A DNA stretch of 64,000 bases, from assembly GCA_963082975.1 (NCBI GenBank), contig OY720349.1, forward strand, positions 45,551,962 through 45,615,961, in the 5' to 3' direction. Positions 1-11,384 of the stretch are shown one piece after another (positions within the stretch are counted from its first letter, which is position 1; each line of letters begins with the position of its first letter). The stretch is from Labia minor. Its lineage: Eukaryota; Arthropoda; Insecta; Dermaptera; Spongiphoridae. A model generated the notes under the pieces. That model saw only the letters and a program-made list of their open reading frames with translations, was not told the DNA's origin and ran no database searches. A program made the position numbers and the translations under genes.

Positions 1-284
1 ACATTTTCAATTTTACAAACAAATCTATTTATTTATTTTTTCTTCGAATTTCTTATAATAATTCAGAAAGCAAGGTTTATATTAATATTATATGATTATA
101 TTTAAGAAAATTATTTTAAATGTGTGAATAAAAAAAATTATACTGAAAAAGTATTATATAATGCAGTTATTATCATTTGAAAAGAAATTGGTGGAAAATT
201 GTAAACCTAAGCTTTTTTCACTCATTGCCAACACAGGAGACAAAATCAAATTATCACTGAAAATATACATAATGATATTTTAAA

Positions 285-615
285 AGCATTTCATATCTAA
301 ACTCAACACCATCAATAAAATTAATTTTCTCTTACAATTTCTTAAAATAAATAAATATAAGTAATTCAATAAAATAGAATAATATCCGAATGAATATTAT
401 TTTATCAATTAAATTACCTTTAAAAAACATTTAAAAAATGAATAATATATGGACCATATTTCTATTTTATATCAATTACACCCAATATCATCTTAGTGAA
501 ATTATAATATATAAACGCAGTTTGTTTCTACTGGCGCACCTCAAAATTTATTTAATAATTAGATTTTTAGTGACTATTAAATGAGTGTTATAATTTCATT
601 TTTATTAGAACTAAC
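285..615. repeat. Diverged segment shared with the right end of the window
   Basis: This AT-rich stretch aligns by eye with about 63580-63930 in the same orientation. Shared landmarks, in the same order, are TTTCTTAAAATAAATAAAT, GAATATTATTTT, TCAATTACAC and GTGACTATTAA against ATGACTATTAA. The matches are separated by small indels. No coding potential is visible. It may be an old duplication or an unclassified repeat family, and its low complexity limits certainty. Confidence 0.5.
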
Positions 616-747
616 CAATTATCAATCGTGTCCCTAGTATAGTGAGGAATTAAAGAAATAATATATATTTTTTTAATCTATACTCCTTTTAAATCAAATA
701 TTATTTTATTTATTTTTTTGGTTTTTTCACACACACATTTCTTTGAT

Positions 748-1290
748 ATACATATCTAATCTTACTTTTTCTTATTTATAGAGGTGAGAGTGGGACATTC
801 AATTCAAGTCTTAAAGTTATTCAAGTATTTTTCTAATCTACGAGATATCATCCATTTAGTGACTCTGAAGTCAGTATTTCTTATTATTTGATTTTTAAAT
901 CAATTAAAATTTATTTTATCATAGATAATTTAATATTTAATTTTCTTTAAATATATTTATTTAAATATTTTATTAAATTGAAAATCATCTTTATGATGTT
1001 AGTATTATTTTCCGAAATATTTTTAATTTTCATGAATTTTTGTATCATAGAAAATATATAATTCAAAATCGATATAGATTTTAATGATATTTATATATTT
1101 TTATATATTTTTTTAATTTCCTTGTTAAAAATATCTAATCTTACTGAATTTTTATATTTAATTAAGCGAAAGAGAAGAGACCACCATTCAAGACTACGAG
1201 TTGGTCATCGAGTCTAATCTGTGAGATATATCAACTCTTTATTAACTCCGAGGTTAGTATTTATTATTAATTTGATTTTTAAATTTATTT
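748..1290. repeat. Two diverged tandem copies of a ~380-bp unit
   Basis: Two copies, starting near 750 and 1131, share ATATCTAATCTTACT, then TCTAATCT..GAGATAT, then AGTATTT and TTGATTTTTAAAT at matching spacing. Each copy holds a slightly GC-richer core (780-870 and 1165-1250) that ends in a splice-donor-like GTTAGTATT or GTCAGTATT context. No open frame of useful length is present. The AT-rich end of the first copy (935-1065) also matches 62755-62865. These could be decayed exons or an unclassified repeat. Confidence 0.45.
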
Positions 1291-2721
1291 ATTTAAAAAT
1301 TTCATAATCTAATGTGTTATTTTTTTACTTCTATTTCCTGATTTATCTTCGTTCCTGCTACTCGATGTTGATTTGAATTCTTGATTACCTTCTCCATCTC
1401 TGATGATGATGAAATGATCTACTTAATACAGCTCACCAAATGTAAGTAATCATCGTTATTTATTTGGCATGAAACACTTTAAAAATGGGTATACATTTTA
1501 TTCATTCCAAAATATAAATGTAATATTTCAAGTAAAGTTTAATCTAATAGAAAGTATAAAATTGGATTTATATTGATTTTTTGTTTGTTTTGATAATATT
1601 ATTTAGGGGAAACATATTAAACTATATATAGAATTTAATCAGATCAGGGAATTTCAGAGTACATCTGTTAAGAATGAGGAGCATTGATCGAGGAGGCAGA
1701 AGAGATAAAGGTATTTAGAATTGGTAGGTTTCGATCTTCGCTAATCGTTGATATACCCGTATATTTTATTGTTAGGGATTTACAGAAGGTTGCCTCCTAC
1801 TTCCATCGAGGGATGCATGTCCTCATCTTACTAATCAATATATTAGATTAGAATTAATAAATAAAAAAGTGCGGGTTAATAAGACAAGTGCCATACCAAT
1901 ATTTTAAGGGAAGAGTTGCATGAATTGCATGCCAGGTCTGAATTGTGCCTTTTTGTATTGCTGAGAGTGTAATTGAGGTGGATCGGATGAATGAGCATTC
2001 GGGAAGGTAATTCAACACAGTTCCGAAATGGGAATAGCCTGAAGGGAACAAATTGTTGGTTACCTTATGAGCGTAGTGCCTTTTCGATTAGCATGGACGA
2101 TCCACCCTTATTGGTAGTGACCATGCACCCCTAAAGTAGATAGGTTCTATTTCAGATGCCCTGAATGTGGCGGTTTCATTTCGAAATCCAAAAAATCAAA
2201 GGCACTCTCAGCGGATTCAAAGAGACTTACAGACCAAATGCCTTATTATTTCAATATATTTTTTAAGGCGAACTTTTTTTCCATATCTTTTTCTAAATTC
2301 CTGGAAGGGCTAAATGGGGAAAGGAGGACGCCCTTAAATAAATAAATATATATATATTATAAATATATAATTTTTTCATTATTATTTCTTTTTAATTTGT
2401 CAAATATAATATTATTTTATTTATTTTTTGAAAATATTTCAAACGAATATTCATATTCTTATCTAATAAATATATACTCAATAATAATAATATAATGTTA
2501 ATAAATTTTAAAATATTTTTCTTTTCATTGTAAATCATATTTGAAAAAAAATAAAGTTGTGCCTATCATCTTAGAGAAATATTAAGTTCATGTATAATTT
2601 TTATAAATCTATGAATTTAGTTTAACTTATTATATATTTTAGTTAAACAAATTTATTACTGGATCTCGTAAACCAAATTTTTAATTTTGATAGATTTTTT
2701 TTGCTCATACTTTATCTGATT
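1291..2721. other. Non-coding stretch with a higher-GC patch
   Basis: No gene or transposon end is recognised. Positions about 1640-2330 are less AT-rich than the surroundings and could be regulatory or unrecognised exon sequence. The only frame of note (65 codons, minus, 1854-2051) has no recognisable motif. Positions 2341-2700 are simple AT-rich sequence. Confidence 0.5.
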
Positions 2722-3195
2722 TACGAGGGTGGTCTGAAAAGTTTCCCACCTGACCAAGAAAAACGATGTTTTTCAATTTTTTTTTTTGCTAAATTTTTCA
2801 ACATAATCTCCATCAACACTGATACATTTCTCATAACGGTGTTCTAATTAATTTAATTAATTAATAAATTATTTATTTAATTAATTAAATTTGATTTAAT
2901 TTAATTTAAGTCTCATCAACAGTTATGAATCGACGCAAAAATTCATTTGGATTACGCTTACAGCGCCAAATTGTCGTTAGAAATTTGAAGCAATTTTTGG
3001 TCTAACGTTAGGAAATGCGGCACCCACGTTGCACACAGCTTTCCATATTCAAATGGTTTTGCAAAATATTTCGCACACGTTCAGCTGACATCGTACAGAT
3101 CTCAATTACCTTGAGATTTTAAAAATAAAACAAAAAAAAATTGAAAAACATCGTTTTTCTTGGTCAGGCCGGAAACTTTTCAGACCACCCTCGTA
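2722..3195 (-). mobile_element. Mariner deletion derivative, family 1
   Basis: The element is bounded by TA on both sides and by long terminal inverted repeats starting CGAGGGTGGTCTGAAAAGTT. Read on the minus strand, it keeps short transposase-like stretches. RNPNEFLRRFITVDET contains the first catalytic aspartate, and a C-terminal YEKCISVDGDYVEK lies next to the other end. The catalytic centre between them is missing and replaced by AT-rich filler (about 2840-2910). It therefore cannot encode a working transposase and would have moved in trans. A second copy is at 18436-18914. Confidence 0.88.
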
Positions 3196-3243
3196 TATAG
3201 GGTTTCCATCCGTCCCATTTTGACCGCATCTATCTAGATCGCG

Positions 3244-3278
<35 letters not shown>

Positions 3279-4083
3279 GTTATATGTTTATTTTTATAAA
3301 ATTGTTTTTATTCTACTGATCTAATTTCGGTCATAGAATTAGGTCAAATTTTAAAAATTCCACTCATCTAAAATCTATATCCAATGAAGAGAAAGGGAGG
3401 AGTATGAGCAGGACCCCAAGGGGGAAATGGAAAGCGACACCCGGAATTCTATATGGAAGAGAGGGTGGGTGATCCCATCAGGTTACACATGCTCTCTGAA
3501 TGGGATCATTCTCTTAACTCGTTTCCAATAAGCATTCGGTAGATTTACTGAATTTTCTATCGATTTCATTGAATCTTTTTTTTCTTATTTTCTATTTCAT
3601 TTATTATTTCTCTTAAATTTAGTTTGTTTTTTAATTTTAATTTTTTCCCCCAATCTTCTTCATACATAAATTTAATTATTTTCCTATGAAAATATAATTA
3701 TGTTTTGTTTTTTAAAAAAACACAAATTTAACTGCTATATTTATTATTAATTGCATTGAGAACTCCCAGGTTATAAAAAAAATAATTTTTTTTTTTTGAA
3801 ATGTAATTTAATGTTGCTATCTTATATTTTTATCACTCGCATTCCCTTTTTTTGTATTAATATAATAATAAAATATACACGATGATTCCACTTTAATGTT
3901 AATATTTAAATAACATCAATGAAAATATTTATACAAAGGATATGATGATATTGATAGAAGGTTGGGATTGGATTTTGAAAATTTTAATTATATAAAATTA
4001 TATTAAGAATTATAAAATATAAACAATTATTAAAACGAATATTTGATAAATTATACTTTAAATTTATACAAAATAAATCTATT
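3196..4083. other. AT-rich non-coding stretch
   Basis: It begins with a TA microsatellite (about 3243-3282), followed by a small GC-richer patch at 3385-3530. The rest is simple AT-rich sequence. No coding or RNA gene is supported. Confidence 0.5.
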
Positions 4084-4410
4084 AAAGAGCCAAAGAAAGA
4101 TGAGGTCACCGGGAAATGGCGGAGAATGCATAACGAGGAATTGCATAACCTCTATGCATCTCCAGTTAGGGTTATAAAATTGAGATGGCTGCGATGGGCA
4201 GGGTACGTGACTAGAATGGGAGAGGAAAGAATGGCAAAAAATATATTGGTGGGGAGACCGATTGGGAAACCTCCGCTTGGAAAACCAAGGAAGCGGTGGA
4301 TGGACAATATAGGAAGGGACGTGAGAGAGATTGGAGAGGGTAAGGATTGTGGCTCAGGATAGGGACACTTTGAGAACTTTTGAGTTCCGTAGAGCCTCCG
4401 AGATAGATTG
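4084..4410 (+). pseudogene. LINE reverse-transcriptase C-terminal fragment (copy A)
   Basis: The open frame 4126-4362 and its upstream codons read as the C-terminal tail common in arthropod non-LTR retrotransposon polyproteins. They run from a KDEVTGKWRRMHNEEL segment through LRWLRWAGYVTRMGEER and GRPIGKPPLGKPRKRWMDN to a RDVREIG segment. Only this 3' end is present, with no polymerase core upstream, as in a 5'-truncated LINE insertion. Stops follow shortly after 4362, while DNA similarity to the other copies continues to the GAGTTCCGTAGA motif near 4390. Related fragments lie at 15056-15260 and 32872-33095. The element it came from is probably RTE-like, but the clade cannot be fixed from this tail. 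Confidence 0.82.
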
Positions 4411-5780
4411 ATAAATCTATTAAAATATTTTTAAGTCCTTGAAATATTTTAAAATGAGAGGGTCTATATATATACTATATATCATTTCAGTAAGCTCTCT
4501 TTTTTATTAAAATTTTATTTAAACTTTAGAAAACTTTTTTTTAGTTTTCTCTCTTAACAATTCAACAAAATATTTTTTAAGATAAATAATAAAATAAAAA
4601 GTAAAAATAAAATAAAATATACTACTTATGTTCATCAGAAATAGGTAAATAAATTATTTTTACCCACAAGGGATTGAAAATTCAAATTAAAAATCATCTT
4701 GCCCATTGTGTGTTGTAAAGTTGTCAAATATTCTCCTGCGTGCGTTTTGAATATTGGAGGATGAGAGTGAAACGTCGTTGACAATCTCCAGGAGGATGTG
4801 GAGGATGAGACAGAGATCCCACGGGATCTTTGCTACTGATGTGACACGCATATCCTCCTCTCCACTTCCCCACCTTATCTCCTATCGTTTGTTATCTCTA
4901 TCTCTATCTATATCCATATATATAGATATATAGATATATTTGCCCCCAATTGGTTGGCAATCGAATATGTTACATCCATACAACGGAGACACAATCTATA
5001 ACAGCCCCAAAGGGTTACAATTTTCACTCGATTTCGATTTGATCGGCTTATATCTATATACAGAGAGGCTATACAATGTCAAAATTGATTAGAGACTTGT
5101 TGTTGGATTGGATTTCATTATTGTTCTCCTGGTGATATAAATACATGACATCTCGTACATCGATGCTATTCAATACAACACCTTACATCGTTACATGCCT
5201 AAACCTAATATAGTACATAAAATAAGGCATCTACTTCTTCATTAATATTATTTTATATAAATTATCAAATATAAACTAGGTTAATTTGATTTTGTTGACC
5301 AAAATAAATTCTTTGGTAAGTAATATTATTATCATCCAAATTTTTTTCAAATTATATATAGTTTCAGTAAACTGATAATGTATATTGTATATTGTATATT
5401 AAATTATAATAATAATTAAAAATATTTTTTTGAAATAATTAAAATTAAATAAAATTCAAGTTCAATGAATTATCTATGGAAATACATAATTGCAAAAATA
5501 AGATTATTGAATATAATTATAATATATTAATAACCATATTGATGATTTTTGTGATAACAAATGATAATATTTTGATATTATAAAAAAATTTCAACATCTA
5601 AAAAATTCATGAATGATATATATATATATATATTTAAATAGCAGTGATAGCATATTGTGTCTATATAAACGAAAAGCAAGATTTATGAATCAAGCGTAGT
5701 ATTTATTTGGTACTTATAAATTCATAGATAGTTCTACGTTTTCTCTATCTTATCTTATTATATTACTTGCAAAAATTATA
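4411..5780. other. Non-coding stretch with a GC-richer island
   Basis: Positions about 4730-5060 have higher GC and no long frame. This patch may be regulatory or old unique sequence. The remainder is AT-rich with short TA repeats near 4910-4940 and 5620-5632. No gene is recognised. Confidence 0.45.
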
Positions 5781-6030
5781 TATATATTTGTATTTTTGAA
5801 ATTCACACCTTAGATAATTTTTTTAAAACAAAAATCGATCTGTATTGGTTTCGGCCTCGGGAAAAATCATCTTCATTAGTTTTTTCTTAATTTAAAATAA
5901 TGACGTCACTAACTACGTAAGACAGCGCTTCCTTAAATACAAAGTCTATTATAATAATAAATCAAATTACGAAATATGTTATATCAACAGACCATACTTT
6001 TTTGTTTTTCATAGCATTAATACATACGTT
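5781..6030 (+). repeat. TGACGTCA-bearing repeat, short form
   Basis: It contains the core shared by the family: a TATTGGTTT..CCTCGGGAAAAATCATCTTC stretch, an ATTAGTTTTTTCTTAATTTA stretch, then the palindrome TGACGTCA at about 5901. The same core is at 9165-9420 (minus), 15743-16150, 22657-23248, 29974-30110, 40285-40919 (minus) and 47571-48239. Boundaries of this form are unclear. It is non-coding. Confidence 0.6.
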
Positions 6031-6539
6031 TAAGGTGTATATGTTTTATGACTATTTTATGTTCTTTTAAATAATTTGAACGGTGACTCGGTGAACCAGA
6101 TACTATATATAATATTATGTTGTTCGGAAAATAATTTCTTTTTTTTTGTAAAACTAAAAGACAGTTTTCGTATAATGAATAAATATTCAGGGCCGGCGCT
6201 AGGGTCTTCAGCGCCCGTATGCAATTTTTATCCTAGCGCCCCCCCCCCCCTATTATTTTAAAACTTTTTAAACAGTTTCTTATCATTTTTTTTATATAGT
6301 AGGTGAAATGCTTTTACGCACAAAGTGTCAGGCTCTGTGCCAGACGACTACCGACTAAAACACCTTCTCCTTCTATTTTATTTTACAATCCGGTTTCCAC
6401 GGAAGGAATCGCCTTTCGGCATAGCATCTATCGTAGATTTGAGGATTATTTTTTCGTCTTCAACTGCTTTTCTTTCGATTCAATTATTTATTTTATTAAA
6501 TGGTTAATAAGTCCCCACTTCTCTATTTGTTATCAATTG

Positions 6540-6765
6540 GTCGATTAAATTTTCTAAGGAGATCTCAATACCCAGACGAGTTTTTAGATCCTCCCTCTTC
6601 TATTTCCATCTTTCACAGATAAATAAGGTATGTTCCACATTGTCAACTTTGTAGTTACATTTCGGACAAGTTGCCGTTTCTGACCTTCGAACTTTATGCA
6701 AGTAGCTTTTGAAGCAACCATGGCCCGACAGTGCTTGTGTGAGATAATAATTTATCTCTAGTTTC
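6540..6765 (-). pseudogene. LINE C-terminal CCHC fragment inside the hAT element
   Basis: On the minus strand this stretch reads LTQALSGHGCFKSYLHKV, then CPKCNYKVDNVEHTLFICERW. This is the C-x2-C-x7-H-x4-C zinc-binding tail that follows the reverse transcriptase in R1, jockey and related non-LTR retrotransposons. It then meets a stop codon. The region 6300-6540 downstream in the same orientation is probably the rest of the 3' end, but it has many stops. No polymerase core is present. It is a truncated passenger within the hAT remnant. Confidence 0.75.
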
Positions 6766-6976
6766 TTATCATTAAAATTATATATAAAATTACATTAAAT
6801 TTTTTAATTACTATTTATTAAATCTGGATTTAGTACTCAAAAAATTGGATATAATGGTAATAACATCTAATTCTGCAAATATAACATTCTCAATGCTAAT
6901 TACCGCCAAACTATTTAGCCTATCTTGTGACATATTTATTCTTAACTAAGTTTTAATCAATTTCAATTTAGAAAAA

Positions 6977-7655
6977 CTATGTTGAACATAAACCATGTCC
7001 TGTTGAATCAGTTATATCAACAAAGCCCAAAAAATTTTCCCTTATTTTTACAACTTCATTCTCAAAAGAAACAAATCGAACAATAATTGTCATCTGTTCT
7101 GCTTTACTTGCATCAGGTGTATAATCTAATATTATTGAATAGTATTTAGATTTACGTAGCGAGAGTAAAATTTTATCCCTAATCGCTTTACTTAAAATTT
7201 CCAACAATTCATTTTGACTGTGCTTACTCAAATTTTGAACTCTGTTCCGTTGAAGAGCTCTATCAACATGATTTTCCACAACAGGATCAAATTTTGCAAA
7301 AAGTTCAACTAATTTTAAGAAATTGCCGTTGTTTCTTTCATCTAATCTATCAGATGATCCCCAAAAGGCTATATTTTGACTAGCAAGGAATTTTATAATT
7401 TTTATAATGCGTTCTAAAGCACTCCTCCAATGCCTCTTTTCCATCTCATACATGCTTTGAGTCGCACAATCAATAGTAGTTTTGATTTTTAAACTTTTAT
7501 CTAGGTCTTCTAGATCTTCTCCATTGTAAAAAAAATTCTCATATGAGTTAGTCTAGTCTCATGCTTATGCAAAGTTGTACTAAGATTTCTCCAATTGAAA
7601 TTACCTTCTACAAGACTACTAGATTCATTAGATGCGAAAAGTTTGCAACAAAAAC
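6977..7655 (-). pseudogene. ZMYM1-like hAT transposase fragment
   Basis: The open frame 6977-7453 encodes 158 residues resembling the DUF4371 part of ZMYM1-like hAT transposases. Recognisable parts are a NGNFLKLVELFAKFDPVVENH segment and a YSIILDYTPDASKAEQMT segment, the latter corresponding to the first catalytic aspartate region (usually DETPD, here DYTPD). Upstream, at about 7555-7650 in another frame, a TTF-type finger piece is visible (CKLFASNESS..NWRNLSTTLHKHE). A frameshift near 7530 therefore separates the two. The C-terminal half with the dimerisation domain is absent. The gene is not functional. A host-domesticated ZMYM1 gene is unlikely given the breaks and the surrounding transposon ends. 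Confidence 0.8.
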
Positions 7656-8188
7656 AAAAAAAATTTTTTTTTATAAATATAAAAAACAACGAATTTATGT
7701 ATCTATTTATTGATCTCAGAATAGAAAAGTAATATACAAGTAATTTTCCCTGCGGCCATCACCGCCTCCCTGGATCGCTCCTGCGCCCACGAGGTAGCGC
7801 CCACTTTGAGAATCACTGGTATATGTCAATAGATAAATAAAAAAAATTTAAGCTCGAAACATGGGTATTTAAAGTCGGTTTGAAATTTCGAGTCGAGAAC
7901 CGGGTTTTAAACACGGGTTTTCAAAACCCGACAAACCCTAGAAATAATTACCAAGATGATAAATTAAAATTAAGTGTGGTATCTACTAATATCACATTAC
8001 AAACAAAATATGTATTTTATGTCTCCGTATTCATAGTTAAGTTAGTTATTTATTATAATTTATTAAATATTCTATATATTCTATATTTTAGTAAAATTAT
8101 AGTATTTATCCGAATCTCGTGATAGCGCCCCCTTCGAGGCAGCACCCGTATGCACCTCATGCCCTCTTCCACCGGCCCTGTAAATATT

Positions 8189-9164
8189 TGCTGACAAAAA
8201 CCTGATCCAGATGATTTTTATAATCTCTTCATTTGAAGTAAAAGATCCTTATTGCTTTCATATTTAAAAGGGGCCAACCATAAAACTACTTCGAAGATTT
8301 ATTTGTATCTGCTCTCCAAACATATAATGATTATTCGGTTTAAGTGTGAAGTTGTGTTTGAAAAATATAATTAAATCCTCTGGCGGAAAAAACGAAATTA
8401 CTATCCGTACAATCTAAGAAATGAGTAGATTTTAACCTAAAATCTACCTGATAGATAAGTTTGTTTTTCTCAAATAACTTTTATCTAAAATTTGGCTCTA
8501 GACTGGCTGCTTTTCTCTTTAATAGTATAGTACCTCGAACAGCGAACTGTCGCTCGACTCTTTAACAAATTTATACAATTTATTATTATAAACTTTAAAA
8601 ATTTTACAATTTTTAATTATTTATTGCAATTGTTAAATGGGTTCTAAAAATGACACATTAAAAATTTGTTTCCTAAAATAACTTGATTTTCATTTCAAGA
8701 AGAAAAATATATTCGAATTTATTTGATAAAATATTACTACTGATAATAATATAAATTCTGACATTATATATTGACACCTGTACTTGTCTATATTTTAATT
8801 AAGAAAGGATTAAGAAAGCAGGTTATATTTTTTCTTTTTATTTATAATAATCAAATATCAATTATATTATTTATAATTTAATCTAAAAAACATTTAATTT
8901 AATATAATATAATTTATTTAATATAAATTAGATCAAATTTATTCAACAATTTATTTGAAATTCATTCCTTGATAATTATATGTTGTTAACATCATGATTT
9001 TTTTTGTGTGTGAGGGTATGATAAATATATTTCGTAATTTTATTTTAAAATAATATTAAAATAATTTTTTTTAATTTTATTTCAAATTTAAACAAAAAAT
9101 TTTAAAATATTTTAAGTACCTATAAAAAAAAATTAATACAATATCAATTAAAAAAGAATGACAA
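8189..9164. other. AT-rich non-coding stretch
   Basis: No coding region or repeat end is recognised. Positions 8190-8560 are of mixed composition and the rest is AT-rich with homopolymer runs. Confidence 0.5.
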
Positions 9165-9420
9165 GATGAAAATATGGATGACGTAATTGATGACGTCATT
9201 TGGATTTACTATTTAAAATTAAGAAAATACTAATAAAGTTGATTTTTCTCGAGGCTGAAACCAATACAGATCGATTTTACTTTATAAATATTATCTATGG
9301 TATGATCCTTAGAGCGATTTAATATTTCAAAAATATACAAATATACAAATATATATATATAAATATATATATTTATGCAATTTTTGCTATTATAATAAAA
9401 TAAGATAAGATACATGGCGC
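9165..9420 (-). repeat. TGACGTCA-bearing repeat, short form, minus orientation
   Basis: The reverse complement carries the family core: CTGTATTGGTTTC, CCTCGAGAAAAATCA, TTTTCTTAATTTTAAATA and TGACGTCA at about 9190, plus a related ACGTCA nearby. It resembles 5781-6030 more than the long form at 22657. Non-coding. Confidence 0.6.
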
Positions 9421-9639
9421 ATATAATAATTTCTCTTTCAAATTTAAATATTTATATATATTCATTAGAATTATTACACAAAACAAAATCAAGATAATTT
9501 TTTTCCATCAATTATAATATTAGTAAATATTACAAATAAGTTATTTAAATTAATTTTCATTTTTTTTTAATTATTAAAATCTAATTAGAAAAATGGGATA
9601 TTATTTAATTTACATATACTTAGTACCTGAATAATATTT

Positions 9640-10140
9640 AAGAATTCTTCTCTCTCAAAGTAAAAAATAAAAAAAAGTGTGAATAATATTGAATGGATCT
9701 TTTGTCTCTTTGTTCTGGTTACATAATAGTACATTCTCAATTTCCCAGATTAAAGGAATGTTGTAGATGCTTTCTCTCTTTTCATTTTGAAAGGAGTTGC
9801 AAAGTCCATAGATCTTAAGTCCGTTGGGAGTTGGGTGGAAATGAAAGCGGACAGAAAAAAGACGATACCTCCAAATGGAGAGATGAGATGAATATGGATG
9901 GATGCCTTCCGTTAGAGGAAACAATCCATTGTAGCTATTACAGGAGTGACGAAGGCGGTCGATGGCCCTGAGTGACTGTCGTTAATTAATCGCGCATTTT
10001 GCATATCAAGAGCAAAAGAGCGAGAGAGGGAGAGGGGTGAGTGGAAAGAGGAGTTGAGTGGGGTGAAAGTCTTTGGTAATGCGCAATGAAAGTGAATAGG
10101 CATAATTGAGTTAGGTAGACAAGGTGCCGACCAAAAAAAT
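9640..10140. promoter_or_regulatory. Possible regulatory island
   Basis: This is a block of moderate GC in very AT-rich surroundings without a credible frame. It contains a perfect inverted pair ACAAT-CC-ATTGT (9921-9932) of the Sox-binding type, GTTAATTAATCG (homeodomain core) at about 9980, and ATTTTGCATATC (POU octamer-like) at about 9998. The clustering is suggestive only. Function is inferred, and it may simply be old unique sequence. Confidence 0.35.
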
Positions 10141-10765
10141 GATCGATGATGTCGGTTTCAGGAAAAATTTCTTGTCAAAGATGAATCCGACATTAAACGG
10201 TGCTAATTATTGGAATTTATTTGGACAGTTCATTTTTCATACTTTACAATCATAAACGGACACACAAAAACACCCTAAAAATGTTATTGCCTATCTTTAT
10301 TGTTGAAACGAACAATTTTATTATTCTTCTTCTACCGTGTCAAACAGCTTTAAAATAAGTTAAATTGTTTAGGGAAACCTTAAAGCTGTGCAAATCTAAA
10401 AAAAAAAATCTATAAAATATTTTCTACAAGGAAGTCAATCACTTAAAAATCAATTCTGAATTTATTTTGAACATATATAAATTTTTTTTTTACAATTTTT
10501 AATATTTTTGTATTTTTGATAAAAATTTTCTTTAATCAAAAGATTTTTTTAAAAAAAAAATAAATATTTAAGCAATTTATTATAATAAAAAATAAATAAA
10601 TAAATAAATTTATTCTAATTCTAAGATAAAAAATAAAAATCATTTCAAAATAAATTATAAAGTAACAAATAATTCATATTTACAATAATTTTTTTTTTTT
10701 TTTATTATGAAGATAAGGGAGATGATTAGGAAAAAATTGTATACCTTTGATTGATTTCTCATTAT
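10141..10765. other. Non-coding AT-rich stretch
   Basis: Homopolymer A and T runs and (AAAT)n-type sequence dominate from about 10390. No gene or repeat terminus is recognised. Confidence 0.5.
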
Positions 10766-10990
10766 TGCTTTCTCGCTAGAGATAGTAATGCGATCACGAA
10801 AATTTTCGATGTCGAGATTTTGATGTTTTTATACTTTTTGAAGGTCCCTGAGACGTTTTCACTAAGGTTGAAAAAAATGTCCGTATGTGTGTCTTTATGT
10901 AGATTACACAACAACGGTTTGAGCTAAAATAATGAAATTCAACTAGTATCAACTTTTTCAACTTTTGAGAAATGTAGCTCATCCGAAAGA
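10766..10990 (+). repeat. Dispersed repeat fragment related to 24784-25330
   Basis: It shares TCTCGCTAGAGATAGTAATG, a TTTTCGATGTCGAGATTTTGAT motif and GGTCCCTGAGACG with the start of the element at 24784 (TTTCGACTTCGAGATTTCGA and CCTCCCTGAGTCGG). It appears to be a 5' fragment of the same unclassified, non-coding family. Confidence 0.5.
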
Positions 10991-11031
10991 GGGTCATTAC
11001 CTACCACTTTTTCATTTTCTTTCCTCTAAAC

Positions 11032-11252
11032 CAGGGGTCGGCAGACCGCGGCTTTTGGCACAGGATTATATATATCTGGCTCTTCTTACAATTGACTCAA
11101 TGCCTGAAAACTCCTGGTTCTAAAAAAAAAACGGTCAGATGATTTTGCGATTCTCTGAAACATTTAAGTTTAAGTTGCGGCTCTCTGAAGGTATGAGAAA
11201 ATATATGAACTTTATATTTGGCTCATCTAATTGTTAAGTCTGCCGACCCCTA
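11032..11252. mobile_element. hAT MITE, 221 bp
   Basis: The terminal inverted repeats CAGGGGTCGGCAGAC and GTCTGCCGACCCCTA are flanked by an exact 8-bp duplication CTCTAAAC at 11024-11031 and 11253-11260. The interior repeats the phrases GCGGCT and GGCTC and has no coding potential. It would be mobilised by a hAT transposase in trans. Confidence 0.9.
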
Positions 11253-11384
11253 CTCTAAACTGATAGTAAAAATAAAGATATATGTTTGCTAGTTTTTAAC
11301 ATAATTAAAAATTATATAAAACTGCTATATATAGAATTTCAGCTTGATTGAATCGCTGAAAGTACCGGAATTTTTTTTAACACA

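Larger units (their letters stand above)
6188..8180 (-). mobile_element. hAT transposon remnant with 8-bp target duplication
   Basis: The terminal repeats CAGGGCCGGCGCTAGGG (left) and ACCGGCCCTG (right) are flanked by an exact 8-bp duplication TAAATATT at 6180-6187 and 8181-8188. Inside lies a decayed ZMYM1/DUF4371-type transposase on the minus strand and a LINE fragment. A second hAT-like terminus (..TTTGAGAATCACTG, ending 7818) shows that another hAT end sits inside. A perfect palindrome CGGGTTTTCAAAACCCG lies near 7914. The duplication makes the outer boundaries firm, but which of the nested hATs owns the transposase is uncertain. Confidence 0.85.
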
